Virus record (IMG/VR): IMGVR_UViG_3300017963_000254
Coordinates: 1-64,000 of that record
DNA from: a virus
Direction: 5' to 3' (one strand)
DNA: 64,000 bases
The notes beneath the pieces are model-generated. The model saw nothing but the letters and a program-made list of their open reading frames with translations. It did not search any database and was not told the DNA's origin. Positions 48,105 to 56,736 of this stretch are shown piece after piece. Position 1 is the first letter of the stretch, and every line of letters starts with the position of its first letter. A program made the translations under genes and the position numbers.

Positions 48105-48496
48105 GCCTCTACGACCGGGTTACCCTGGCCGAAGGCACGGCCGAGACGATCCTCAAGCAGCTCCGAAAGGCGCTTGGCTGGATCGACTACGGCGCGATGG
48201 GCATCAAGAACGTGTTCTCGTTCAAGGGTGACCAGAAGTTCCTGGGCGCCGAGGACACGACCGGACCGGGCGTCCAGTTCGACGTTCGCGGGCACTGGAA
48301 GGGCCGCGTCCTGATTCGGCTCGACCCGAGCGACACCTACACGATCATCTTCGGCCGCACGCGGCGGAAGAAGGACAAGAAGCTCGGCATCTTCACGCCC
48401 TACTGGCACGTGGACAAGAAGCTGAAAGGCGTCTACGTCTCCGAGCTGGGCAAGATCGTCAAGGACCACGTGCTAGGAACGGCGCTGAGGAAGTGA
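48101..48496 (+). CDS. 131-aa protein with presequence-like N-terminus
   Basis: GTG 48101 overlaps the previous stop. The N-terminus is MSLYDRVTLAEGTAET, with LAE followed by G at residues 9-12. The body is an alpha/beta domain with RGHWKGRVLIRLDPSDTYTI and KDKKLGIFTPYWHVDKKLKG, not assigned to a family. The first ten residues closely match those of the genes at 48493 and 63530. Confidence 0.55.
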   Translation: MSLYDRVTLAEGTAETILKQLRKALGWIDYGAMGIKNVFSFKGDQKFLGAEDTTGPGVQFDVRGHWKGRVLIRLDPSDTYTIIFGRTRRKKDKKLGIFTPYWHVDKKLKGVYVSELGKIVKDHVLGTALRK

Positions 48497-49980
48497 GTCT
48501 CTACGATCGAGTTCTGGCGGAGAGAGCTGCGGCCACGAAGGCCGCCGGCTTCGCATCCTTGTCTGCCGATCAGCGCGGTGCCCTCGCCGATGCGTGGGAT
48601 CGCTGGCGCTCAAGACCGTCCTGGTCGAAGCGCGGACAGAACGCGTGGTACGACTGCCCGCGCGTGAAGGCCGCGCTAGGTCTGATGCCGGGCGACAAGG
48701 TGCCCGGCTTCATCAAGCGTCTCAAGCGGAAGGATCTGAAGGAGGCGAAGCGGGGAAGCGCTGCGGCGTCCAAGAAGCTCAGCGGGACGTGGGGCCATCC
48801 GCGCCGGCACGGCAAGAAGGCGGCCAGCAAGAAGCGCCGGCAACAGGGCAAGAGGCTGGACGAGGGCAAGGCCGCGTCCAGTTCCCAGATCTCCTACGCC
48901 CAGCACCTCGCCAAGCAGCAGAAGCTCAAGAGCCCAACCGCCGACGAGATCGCGGCGATGGACGACGTCGCCATCAGCAAGCTGATCGACGGCCTCAAGA
49001 AGAAGCGCGGCGAGCCGGTGTTCTACGGCAACGGCAAGTTCAAGGGCTGGGTCAAGAAGGGCGAGCTGTGGCCCAAGGGCAAGAAGGAGTCGCTCGACGA
49101 GGCCGCCTGGGGCATGTTCACCGGCGGGGCGGCACCGCTGGATGTTCCCTACCACGTGGGCGGAGACTGGAAGGAAGGCGCGGCGCAACTGCTCCGTCGA
49201 GAGATCGCGAAGCTCAAGGGGAAGGTCACGATGGAGCGAGCGCGGCTCGCTTTCCTCGCCGACGCGCTGGAGCGGGGCGACCTCAAGACAGCCAAACGCT
49301 TCTACAAGAAGCTGTCGAAGTCCGCGCGGAACCGATACGTCACGGTGGCGGCCCGCGAGAAACTGGCCGAGGGTGCCATCAAGAAGATCACCCTGGTTCA
49401 GCCGTCCGATGCTGAGGTCAAAGCGCTGAGGAAGGAGATCCTCAAGCTCGTCGACTCAGGGGTCAGCAAGAGCGGCGGTCCAGGCGGCAAGCCGGACAAG
49501 CCGTCGGTGCGAAACATCAAGCGTGGCAGCACAGCTCCGTCCATCGAGATCCGCCGCTACACGCCATTCACGCCCGAGGAGGGTGTGCGGATCGTCAAGC
49601 TGCTGATGTCGAAGGGCTACGTCGATGCGCTCGGAGCGGTTCCCTGGCCGGAGTTCCTGCGCAAACCGTTCCACCACCCGTCCATCATCGCCGGCAAGCC
49701 CGCGAGCAGCGTGTCCGAAGCTGTGGAGCGATTCCGCGAGCTACCCCTCACTGAGTACGGCGGCATCGGCGGCCGGATCGCCGGTGGTCGTCATCCCTAC
49801 CGGGTGCCTCCGTCGAACACGATCCCGCCGGCCAACGTGATCGTCAGCCCCAAGGACATGACGGCCGAGCTGATGGCGAAACGGCAGCGGGAGCTGGAGC
49901 AGCGAGCCGAAACGCGGGAGCGGATGCGCCAGCTGGCGATCGAGTGCGACCGCCGGCCGCTGAAGACCCTGAGATCATAG
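48493..49980 (+). CDS. 495-aa basic protein with presequence-like N-terminus
   Basis: GTG 48493 overlaps the previous stop. It starts MSLYDRVLAERAAATK (LAE followed by R), then has RLDEGK, SLDEAA and KLAEGA as further L-x-E sites. Residues 15-75 resemble a small Arg/Trp-rich fold (WDRWRSRPSWSKRGQNAWYD) and the C-terminal third has helical segments ending DRRPLKTLRS. Probably a processed internal head protein. No catalytic motif is seen. Confidence 0.5.
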   Translation: MSLYDRVLAERAAATKAAGFASLSADQRGALADAWDRWRSRPSWSKRGQNAWYDCPRVKAALGLMPGDKVPGFIKRLKRKDLKEAKRGSAAASKKLSGTWGHPRRHGKKAASKKRRQQGKRLDEGKAASSSQISYAQHLAKQQKLKSPTADEIAAMDDVAISKLIDGLKKKRGEPVFYGNGKFKGWVKKGELWPKGKKESLDEAAWGMFTGGAAPLDVPYHVGGDWKEGAAQLLRREIAKLKGKVTMERARLAFLADALERGDLKTAKRFYKKLSKSARNRYVTVAAREKLAEGAIKKITLVQPSDAEVKALRKEILKLVDSGVSKSGGPGGKPDKPSVRNIKRGSTAPSIEIRRYTPFTPEEGVRIVKLLMSKGYVDALGAVPWPEFLRKPFHHPSIIAGKPASSVSEAVERFRELPLTEYGGIGGRIAGGRHPYRVPPSNTIPPANVIVSPKDMTAELMAKRQRELEQRAETRERMRQLAIECDRRPLKTLRS

Positions 49981-50000
49981 GCCGACCAGTCGATCATCTC

Positions 50001-50009
50001 GGGTAGAAC
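50001..50009 (+). promoter_or_regulatory. promoter element GGGTAGAAC
   Basis: A perfect GGGTAGAAC in the 190-nt gap after the structural module. No ATG lies 6-9 nt downstream; only very short GTG frames follow, so it may drive the dNMP kinase gene at 50171 with a longer leader. Confidence 0.55.
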
Positions 50010-50037
50010 GTGGGTACGTCGTGAGAGCAGGTCAGCG

Positions 50038-50205
50038 CTGACCGAGTGCTCGTGCGGCTGTGGTTGCGAGTGCGACGCGCTCGACTACGACAGCGGCGAG
50101 CCTCTCAGTATCGACTGCTGGCAGGATGGTTTCGCGAAGCGGTGCCGGGCTCGCCGAGAGGAGACGCTACGTGGTTACACGGGTTCTAGTGGTCGTGGCG
50201 GGTAA
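50038..50205 (+). other. Cys-rich open frame without a normal start codon
   Basis: A frame open through 50205 reads ECSCGCGCECDALDYDSGEP and then IDCWQDGFAKRC, which looks like a small metal-binding protein rather than random sequence, and its end overlaps the kinase start. But there is no ATG, GTG or TTG in frame; CTG 50038 behind GCAGG would be the only start. It may be a chance frame. Confidence 0.25.
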
Positions 50206-50947
50206 CGCCAAACACGGAAAAGACACGACGGCCGACGTGCTGGCCGAGCTGCTCCCGGACGCGCGGCGGGATGCCTACGCGGCACCCCTGAAGGTGTGCG
50301 TCCACCTCAAGACGGGGATCCCGATGGACGTGCTCAATGGGCCGCAGTCGGTCAAGGAGGACCCCAAGTTCGGCCGTTACGGGCAGACTCCGCGTAAACT
50401 CATGCAGGACGAGGGCCAGGAGGCCCGGGACCGGATCGGGGAGACCGTCTGGATGGACAGGCTCGTAGAACGCACACGGGCCGCCCAGGAGCGCTGCACG
50501 ATCGTCAGCGACGGACGACACCCAAACGAGGAGATCGTTGGCGTACGGGCCGCGCTGGGCTCCCACGGGGTCGTCCTGGGTGTACGCGTGGTCCGACAGA
50601 GCGTGCCCGTCGTCCGGGGGCACCCCTCCGAGGACAAGATCGCCGACGCGCCGGACTCCCTGTTCGACGTCATCATCCGTAACGACGGAACACTGGAGGA
50701 CTTACGGGCGATGGTCCAGCAGGTCGCCGACCTGGCGGTGCTCCGGGCCAAGACGGGTGGCCGGAAGAAGGCTCCCGAGGGCTGGATCGTCCGGTGTCCG
50801 AGCGGTGGGCGGTCGGCCGAGCCGCTCGAGCTGGAGCAGACGGCGAGGGTCGTCGCCGCGCAGCCGATGGTGCCGTGCCCGGTCTGCGGGACTCACGATT
50901 CTCACGAAGTCGAGCCGGTCAGCTACGACCTGATCGAGATCGTTTGA
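50171..50947 (+). CDS. deoxynucleoside monophosphate kinase (T4 gp1-like)
   Basis: Start GTG 50171 is chosen because VVTRVLVVVAGNAKHGKDTT begins the fold; an in-frame upstream ATG at 50060 adds only low-complexity residues. GNAKHGKDT is the P-loop, TPRKLMQDEGQEARDRIG is the substrate-lid region and VSDGRHPNEE follows, as in phage dNMP kinases. There is an added C-terminal zinc pair (CPVCGTHDSHE). It phosphorylates dNMPs for phage DNA synthesis and stands before the ribonucleotide reductase. Confidence 0.8.
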   Translation: MVTRVLVVVAGNAKHGKDTTADVLAELLPDARRDAYAAPLKVCVHLKTGIPMDVLNGPQSVKEDPKFGRYGQTPRKLMQDEGQEARDRIGETVWMDRLVERTRAAQERCTIVSDGRHPNEEIVGVRAALGSHGVVLGVRVVRQSVPVVRGHPSEDKIADAPDSLFDVIIRNDGTLEDLRAMVQQVADLAVLRAKTGGRKKAPEGWIVRCPSGGRSAEPLELEQTARVVAAQPMVPCPVCGTHDSHEVEPVSYDLIEIV

Positions 50948-51017
50948 GTTAGCGAATCAGTGCTGATTTCGGTCTCCGGTGCCCTCATGATGCGGGCAGC
51001 ATCGTTCGGAAGGCCCC

Positions 51018-51048
51018 GGTAGAATACGTCCTGCTGGACACCCAGCAG
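51018..51048 (+). promoter_or_regulatory. promoter GGTAGAAT with hairpin at the mRNA start, before nrdJ
   Basis: TAGAAT (51020-51025) is followed by a perfect 7-bp hairpin, CTGCTGG (51031-51037) and CCAGCAG (51042-51048), right at the expected 5' end of the transcript. The Shine-Dalgarno sequence TGGAG and ATG 51075 follow. The leader is too short for a B12 riboswitch; the hairpin may protect the 5' end. Confidence 0.5.
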
Positions 51049-51074
51049 TCCCTCTACCACCTCTGGAGACCGGT

Positions 51075-54000
51075 ATGTCGCCCGCTTTAAGTGCTGCTAG
51101 CGCCAATACTTCTGCCGTTCAGCTCAAGCCCTACTTCACCGACACCGACGACCCCTTCGAGGGGGTCGAGTGGGATCGTCGCCGAGCTGTGATCCAGAAC
51201 ACCGACGGCTCGGTCGTGTTCGAGATGGACGACGTCGAGGTGCCCGCGAGCTGGAGCCAGCGCGCGACCGACATCGTCGTCTCGAAGTACTTCCGCAAGG
51301 GCGGCGTGCCCGAGACCAGGACCGAGAAGTCGGTCCGGCAGGTCGTGCATCGGATCGCCAGCGCGCTAGCGTCGTCCGGCCAGCAGCAGGGCTACTTCTC
51401 CGCCACGACTGCGCGCGTCTTCTACCGCGAGCTGGCCTACCTGCTCGTGAACCAGGTTGGCTGCTTCAACTCGCCCGTCCTGTTCAACGTCGGCCTGGCC
51501 GAGATCTACGGCATCAAGGGCGAGTCGGCTGGTAACTGGGCCTGGGTCGAGTCGCTGAACGAGGCGGTGCAGACGAGCGACGGCTACTCGAGACCGCAGT
51601 CGTCGGCCTGCCAGCCATACCACTCGCTCGTTCTGACCGAGCGCGGCCTGATGCCCATCGGTCGGATCGTCGAGGAGAACGCTGTGGGCCTTCGTGTTCA
51701 CGACGGGGCGGGGTGGACTGAGGTCAAGGCGACCAAGGACAACAACACGAAACTGGTCTACAAGATCCAACTTGCCGATGGGCGGCAGGTCGAGGCGACG
51801 GCCGACCACCTGGTCTGTGCGCACACTCAGCGCCGCAAGAAGACCGAGGAGTGGGTGCCCGTTGGCGACCTTCAGCCGGGCATGTACATGCGCGCCTGTG
51901 TGAAGGCCGAGGAGGCCGCCTGGGATACGCGCACGGCGTCTGTCGCGGATGTGGCCAAGGCGGCGTTGGCCGGGTGGCTTCAGACGGATGGCTACGTCGG
52001 TCAACCTGAGAGCGCCGCGTCGCTCATCGTCGAGTTCGAGACGATCAACGAGCAGGAGCGGAATTGGGTGCTCCAGCACCTGCCTGTGGTGTTTGGCGAT
52101 GCCCACTACAACGTGATCGACGTAGAGACCGACGATCCGAAGGTGGACTACAAGCGCATTCGTCTCTACGGCGAGCACCTGCGACCGTTCGTCGATGACT
52201 ACGGGCTCATGGTGCGCAATCCGTCCCAGGTCGTCCCGCAGCGCGTGCTGACTGGAACACCGACCGAGCAGGTCGCCTATCTCCGCAGCGTGTTCCAGGC
52301 TGACGGTTACGTGAGTCTGAGGCGAAGCGCGGCGCTGGTCGCTGTCTCGAAGTGCTCTCGGAAGATGATGCAGGGCGTTCAGCAGATCCTCGCACGGCTC
52401 GGCGTCTACGCGCGATTGCGGCGGGCCGAGGAGAAGCGCGCCGGCCGCCACGACCGGTGGGTTGTGGCCATCGCCAACCTGTCGGAGCGCGAGCGGTTTG
52501 CGGACCTGATCGGGTTCATCGCTGCTGACAAGCAGGCCAAGCTGGACGAGAGCCTGGATCTCGATGGCAAGACCTGTCCTCCCGTGCGCTACGTGCCCGT
52601 CGAATCGATCGCCTGTGTTGGGGAGCGTCGGGTCTACGACATCCAGACCGGGACGGGAAAGTACCTCTGCGGCGACGTGCTCGTCCACAACTGCTTCATC
52701 CGCTCGGTCGAAGATGACCTCATGTCGATCGCCGAAGGGATCAAGACCGAGATGCGCCTCTTCAAGTGGGGTTCTGGCACCGGCACGAACTTCTCCAGGC
52801 TGCGCGCGCTGGGTGAGCCCCTCTCGGGCGGCGGATCGTCGTCGGGCGTGATGTCGTTCCTGCGCGCGTACGACACGGCGGCGGGTTCGGTGAAGTCCGG
52901 TGGGACGACGCGTCGGGCGGCGAAGATGGTGATTCTCGACGCCGACCACCCGGACGTTGAGCGGTTCATCGACTGGAAGGTGCAGGAGGAGAAGAAGGCG
53001 AAGGTACTCCTCGCGGCCGGCTTCTCTGGAGGCATCGACGGTGAAGCCTACCGCACCGTCTCCGGGCAGAACGCGAACAACACGGTGCGGGTGACCGATG
53101 GGTTCATGCGAGCTGCCGAGAAGGGCGAGTCGTGGTCCACGCGATTCCGCACGTCTGGTGAGGTGGCTACTAAGCTCGAGGCGAGGAGGCTGCTCCGCAA
53201 GATCGCGTCGGCCGTCTGGGAATGCGGAGATCCCGGCATCCAGTTCCACGACACGATCAACAGGTGGAACCCGACGCCGAACGCGGGCGAGATTCGGGCC
53301 ACGAACCCCTGCGTCAGCGGCGATACGCTCGTCGCTACCGCAGACGGACTACTTCCGATTCGGGATCTCGTCGGTCGCGCGCCTCGGGTGGTGACCACAG
53401 AGGGCGAGCAGGTAGCAACCGACGTGTTCTCGACGGGCCACAAGCCGGTGTACCGTCTCCGCACCAAATCGGGCTACTCGCTGAAGGTGACGGCCGATCA
53501 CCCCATCTGGGCTGCGGATCGCAACTGCTACGTGAAGGCGGCCGACCTCAAGCCTGGAAACAAGCTCCAGCTGGTGGAAGGACGGTTCGGTCAGGAGAGT
53601 CTGCCCCCTGCTCTGGCCGAGGCGATCGGCTATGCCATCGGCGACGGGTGCATCAGCGGCGGGGTGCTGATGCTTACTGCCGGTCGAGAGGGCGCCGATT
53701 TCCTCGGCGCCGTGGTGGAGACGCTCAACCGACACAAGCAGCGGCTTGCCGCCAAGAGCGGGGACGGACGGACCGGACGGCCTGTCTCCGTGGTCGAGGT
53801 GCCGACCGGCTGGCGAGTCGCGACTGAGGCGCTGGAGGTAGTCTCGATGTTCTCGGCCCACGGCGTACTGGACCGGGGGTCAGAGCACAAGGCGCTCACG
53901 GACCTGGCGCTTCGGCTCGACTCGCCGTCCATCGCGGCGCTGCTGCGTGGGCTGTTCACAGCCGATGGTACCGTGAGCTGCGACGGACCCGGGGGAAAGA

Positions 54001-56006
54001 ACGCGTACGTCGGGCTCGACAGCACCAGCATCAAGCTGCTGCGACAAGTCCAGGTCGTGCTCCTGGGATTCGGTATCAAATCGAAGCTCTACCTGAACCG
54101 TGGCGGTGATGACACGAAGGCGATGCCGGACGGACGCGGCGGTCTCAAGGACTACGAGACCAAGCCCCGGCACTCGCTCAGGATCAGCCGCTCGTCTCGG
54201 GTGGTGTTCGAGCAACGGATCGGATTCTCCCCGATGAGCCGGAGGCAGGGCGCCCTGGAGGAGATGAACCAGACGGTCGGCGCCTATGCCGACAAGATGA
54301 TCGATGCTTTCGAGGAGCTGGAACCGCTCGGCACTGAGGAAGTCTTCGACCTGCGGGTGCCCGCAGCGGCGCAGTTCGTGGCCAACGGCGTCCACGTTCA
54401 CAACTGCGGCGAGTACGGCTTCGTGGACGAGTCGGCCTGCAACCTCGCCAGCCTGAATCTGGTCAAGTTCCTCCGGCCAGATGGCTCGTTCGACACCGAG
54501 AGCTTCCGACGCGCGTGTCGGATCTTCATCCTCGCCCAGGAGATCATCGTCGATTACGCGAGCTACCCGACGAAGAAGATCGCCGAGAACAGCCACCAGC
54601 TCCGGCCCCTCGGGCTCGGCTACGCGAACCTCGGCGGCCTGCTCATGCGGCTTGGCCTGCCCTACGACAGCGACGACGGCCGCGCAGTCTGCTCGGCCGT
54701 CACGGCGCTCATGGGAGGAACCGCCTGGGAGATGTCGGCGGAGATCGCCGCGAAGGTCGGCTCGTTCGCCGGTTTCCCGTTCAACCGGGATTCCATGCTC
54801 CGCGTCGGCAAGATGCACCAGGACGCGCTCGACGACTTACCCCAGTGCCCGATCCGCGACGAGGCGAAGCTCACCTGGGAGCGCGCGCTGGACCTCGGCC
54901 GCGAGCACGGCTTCCGCAACGCGCAGTTGTCCTTGCTCGCCCCCACGGGAACCATTTCGTTCCTGATGGACTGCGACACGACGGGGATCGAGCCGACCTT
55001 CGCGTTGATCACTCAGAAGAAGCTCGCCGGCGGCGGCATGATGAAGATCACCAGCGGCGCGGTGATCGAGGCGCTCCAGACGCTCGGCTACTCGCCGGAT
55101 GAGCAGCGCGCGGTGGCCGAGTACATCGACGACAACGGGAAGATCGAGGACGCGCCGCACGTCAAGCCCGAGCACTACCCCGTATTCGCGTGCGCCACCG
55201 GCAGCAACGCGATCTCACCGGCCGGACACCTCGGGATGATGGCCGCCGCGCAGCCGTACCTCTGTGGCGGGATCTCCAAGACGTGCAACCTGCCGGAGAC
55301 GGCGACCGTCGAGGACATCGAGCGGCTCTACATGGACGCCTGGAAGATGGGGCTCAAGGCGGTGGCCGTGTTCCGTGCTGGGAGCAAGGGCTGCCAGGTG
55401 CTCACGTCGGGCCGGAAGAAGCGTCAGCCGGACGAGCCGGAGGCCGAGAAGGCGCAGGATGAGCAGGTCCGCGCGCGCCGCCGCCGCCACCGTCTGCCGA
55501 AGCGGCGGACTGGCTTCACCCAGGAAGCGACGATCGGCGGTCACAAGGTCTACCTGCGAACCGGCGAGTACGAGGATGGCTCCCTGGGGGAGATCTTCAT
55601 CGACATGCACAAGGAGGGAGCGACGTTGAGGAGTCTCCTCAACACGGTCGCCATCTCCATCTCGCTGGGGCTCCAGCACGGGGTGCCGCTCGAGGAGTAC
55701 GTGGACGCGTTCACGTGGACGCGGTTCCTGCCGGCCGGTCCGGTCGTCGGCCACGAGCACGTCAAGACGGCGACCTCGATCATCGACTACATCTTCAAGG
55801 TGCTTGCGGTCGAGTATCTCGGCAGGCATGACCTGGCTCACGTACACCCGCTCAAGAACAAGGGCGACAACAACGGGCAACCGCCGCCTCCGATAAACGG
55901 AGCTTCGCGCGAGGCTCAGATCTGTCCGCGCTGCGGTGGCCTGACGCAGACGAGCGGAACGTGCAGCGTGTGCGTTTCGTGCGGGGAGACCACAGGCTGC
56001 TCCTAA
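51075..56006 (+). CDS. nrdJ: class II (B12-dependent) ribonucleotide reductase with two inteins
   Basis: One frame of 1643 codons; after removal of the inteins 917 residues remain. Key motifs: GCFNSPVLFNVG, SSA-CFIRSVEDD (joined across intein 1), NP-CGEYGF with NLASLNL (joined across intein 2), LLAPTGTISFLMDCDTTGIE and KLAGGGMMKI, which mark the adenosylcobalamin-dependent NrdJ family. The C-terminal tail has CPRC and CVSC pairs and ends CS, the redox-active cysteines. It makes dNTPs without oxygen requirement. No class I or III genes are nearby. The CobS/CobT-like genes at the window start and the NrdR-like protein may connect to it. Confidence 0.92.
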   Translation: MSPALSAASANTSAVQLKPYFTDTDDPFEGVEWDRRRAVIQNTDGSVVFEMDDVEVPASWSQRATDIVVSKYFRKGGVPETRTEKSVRQVVHRIASALASSGQQQGYFSATTARVFYRELAYLLVNQVGCFNSPVLFNVGLAEIYGIKGESAGNWAWVESLNEAVQTSDGYSRPQSSACQPYHSLVLTERGLMPIGRIVEENAVGLRVHDGAGWTEVKATKDNNTKLVYKIQLADGRQVEATADHLVCAHTQRRKKTEEWVPVGDLQPGMYMRACVKAEEAAWDTRTASVADVAKAALAGWLQTDGYVGQPESAASLIVEFETINEQERNWVLQHLPVVFGDAHYNVIDVETDDPKVDYKRIRLYGEHLRPFVDDYGLMVRNPSQVVPQRVLTGTPTEQVAYLRSVFQADGYVSLRRSAALVAVSKCSRKMMQGVQQILARLGVYARLRRAEEKRAGRHDRWVVAIANLSERERFADLIGFIAADKQAKLDESLDLDGKTCPPVRYVPVESIACVGERRVYDIQTGTGKYLCGDVLVHNCFIRSVEDDLMSIAEGIKTEMRLFKWGSGTGTNFSRLRALGEPLSGGGSSSGVMSFLRAYDTAAGSVKSGGTTRRAAKMVILDADHPDVERFIDWKVQEEKKAKVLLAAGFSGGIDGEAYRTVSGQNANNTVRVTDGFMRAAEKGESWSTRFRTSGEVATKLEARRLLRKIASAVWECGDPGIQFHDTINRWNPTPNAGEIRATNPCVSGDTLVATADGLLPIRDLVGRAPRVVTTEGEQVATDVFSTGHKPVYRLRTKSGYSLKVTADHPIWAADRNCYVKAADLKPGNKLQLVEGRFGQESLPPALAEAIGYAIGDGCISGGVLMLTAGREGADFLGAVVETLNRHKQRLAAKSGDGRTGRPVSVVEVPTGWRVATEALEVVSMFSAHGVLDRGSEHKALTDLALRLDSPSIAALLRGLFTADGTVSCDGPGGKNAYVGLDSTSIKLLRQVQVVLLGFGIKSKLYLNRGGDDTKAMPDGRGGLKDYETKPRHSLRISRSSRVVFEQRIGFSPMSRRQGALEEMNQTVGAYADKMIDAFEELEPLGTEEVFDLRVPAAAQFVANGVHVHNCGEYGFVDESACNLASLNLVKFLRPDGSFDTESFRRACRIFILAQEIIVDYASYPTKKIAENSHQLRPLGLGYANLGGLLMRLGLPYDSDDGRAVCSAVTALMGGTAWEMSAEIAAKVGSFAGFPFNRDSMLRVGKMHQDALDDLPQCPIRDEAKLTWERALDLGREHGFRNAQLSLLAPTGTISFLMDCDTTGIEPTFALITQKKLAGGGMMKITSGAVIEALQTLGYSPDEQRAVAEYIDDNGKIEDAPHVKPEHYPVFACATGSNAISPAGHLGMMAAAQPYLCGGISKTCNLPETATVEDIERLYMDAWKMGLKAVAVFRAGSKGCQVLTSGRKKRQPDEPEAEKAQDEQVRARRRRHRLPKRRTGFTQEATIGGHKVYLRTGEYEDGSLGEIFIDMHKEGATLRSLLNTVAISISLGLQHGVPLEEYVDAFTWTRFLPAGPVVGHEHVKTATSIIDYIFKVLAVEYLGRHDLAHVHPLKNKGDNNGQPPPPINGASREAQICPRCGGLTQTSGTCSVCVSCGETTGCS
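51609..52691 (+). mobile_element. intein 1 of NrdJ (LAGLIDADG)
   Basis: 361 residues from Cys (TGC 51609) to Asn (AAC 52689-52691), followed by extein Cys. Block A is CQPYHSLVLTERG, block B has TADHLVCAHT, LAGLIDADG-type motifs are LAGWLQTDGY and LRSVFQADGY, and the end is GDVLVHN. It is inserted in SSA-CFI, a conserved site around the active-site region. Confidence 0.93.
53310..54404 (+). mobile_element. intein 2 of NrdJ (LAGLIDADG)
   Basis: 365 residues from Cys (TGC 53310) to Asn (AAC 54402-54404), followed by extein Cys. Block A is CVSGDTLVATADG, block B VTADHPIWAA, LAGLIDADG-type motifs IGYAIGDGCI and LRGLFTADGT, and the end is NGVHVHN. It sits between NP and CGE of the conserved NPCGE motif, a site known for ribonucleotide reductase inteins. 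Confidence 0.93.
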
Positions 56007-56033
56007 TTCGGTCGTAGGGCCGGTTCACGGATA

Positions 56034-56063
56034 GGCCGCTGGGCCGCTGGGCCGCTGGGCCGC
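56034..56063 (+). repeat. 8-bp tandem repeat GGCCGCTG, about 3.75 copies
   Basis: Three full units of GGCCGCTG and a final GGCCGC lie between nrdJ and the promoter at 56071. It could be a slippage-prone spacer, a protein-binding array or part of a terminator region. No hairpin with a T run is visible. Confidence 0.85.
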
Positions 56064-56070
56064 AGGTTGT

Positions 56071-56076
56071 TACTAT
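56071..56076 (+). promoter_or_regulatory. leaderless-type promoter TACTAT
   Basis: TACTAT is followed by exactly 6 nt and ATG 56083, the same spacing as in the GGGTAGAAC leaderless promoters, although the GGG extension is missing. Confidence 0.5.
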
Positions 56077-56082
56077 CGGCGT

Positions 56083-56736
56083 ATGAACGAAGCGCTCATG
56101 GCGGCCTTTATCGCGATGGCCCTCGCGCTGGTCGAGGGCTTCAAGTACGCCATCGGCCGGCTCAAAGAGCGCGACGCCGAGAAGAAGGCCCAACAGCAGG
56201 CCGAGCAGGACAAGAAGGACCGGAAGGACCGGAAGGTTCTAAGCCCAGAGGACAAGCTGAACAGCATCCTCGAGCTGGTGTCCGCTGTCCGAACAGAGAG
56301 CGCGGACCTTCACAAGTGGCACGCCGTGGAGGACCCCGCCCAACCAGGCGTGAAGCTCTGGTGGAATACCGAGAAGCAGCAGGCGCTCCAGCTGGAGATC
56401 GACGAGAAGATCGACTCGCTGACAACGATGCTCTCGAGCATGAGAGAGGTCCATCGGACGTGCAACGAGAGCCAGGTCGGCTTCATTCAGAGGATGCGGG
56501 ACGAAAACGAAGCACTTAGGAAGCGCATCGACGAGTTGCACGAGCTTCGAGTGGTTGACCGAGATACGCTGTATGAGCGTGTCATCGGTGTTACTGAGTC
56601 TTTCTCTCGGCGGATCGAGGAGGGAATCTCCGGCACTGGGACTGGATCAGGAAGCGGACCTGTTGATAGCACGGCTACCACTAGGTTCACGAGGCCACAG
56701 CCACCTTCGGGCGAAGATAACGGGGAAGAGGTGTGA
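56083..56736 (+). CDS. membrane-anchored coiled-coil protein (217 aa)
   Basis: Residues 4-20 (ALMAAFIAMALALVEGF) form one hydrophobic helix at the N-terminus, followed by a Lys/Gln/Glu-rich coiled coil (DAEKKAQQQAEQDKKDRKDR) and another near 140-165 (RDENEALRKRIDELHEL). The tail is Gly/Ser/Thr-rich. One anchor plus coiled coil is the layout of i-spanin-like lysis proteins or holin-associated proteins, but no lysin is nearby. Translation is probably leaderless. Confidence 0.5.
   Translation: MNEALMAAFIAMALALVEGFKYAIGRLKERDAEKKAQQQAEQDKKDRKDRKVLSPEDKLNSILELVSAVRTESADLHKWHAVEDPAQPGVKLWWNTEKQQALQLEIDEKIDSLTTMLSSMREVHRTCNESQVGFIQRMRDENEALRKRIDELHELRVVDRDTLYERVIGVTESFSRRIEEGISGTGTGSGSGPVDSTATTRFTRPQPPSGEDNGEEV

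Noticed and set aside
50464-50472. TAGAAC in the dNMP kinase gene as a promoter
   Set aside because: It lies in coding sequence (VERT), lacks the GGG extension and has no gene start behind it.
51018-51074. B12 riboswitch before nrdJ
   Set aside because: The leader is only about 45 nt with one short hairpin, far too small for a cobalamin riboswitch.
56034-56063. Tandem repeat as a CRISPR array
   Set aside because: The unit is 8 bp without spacers.
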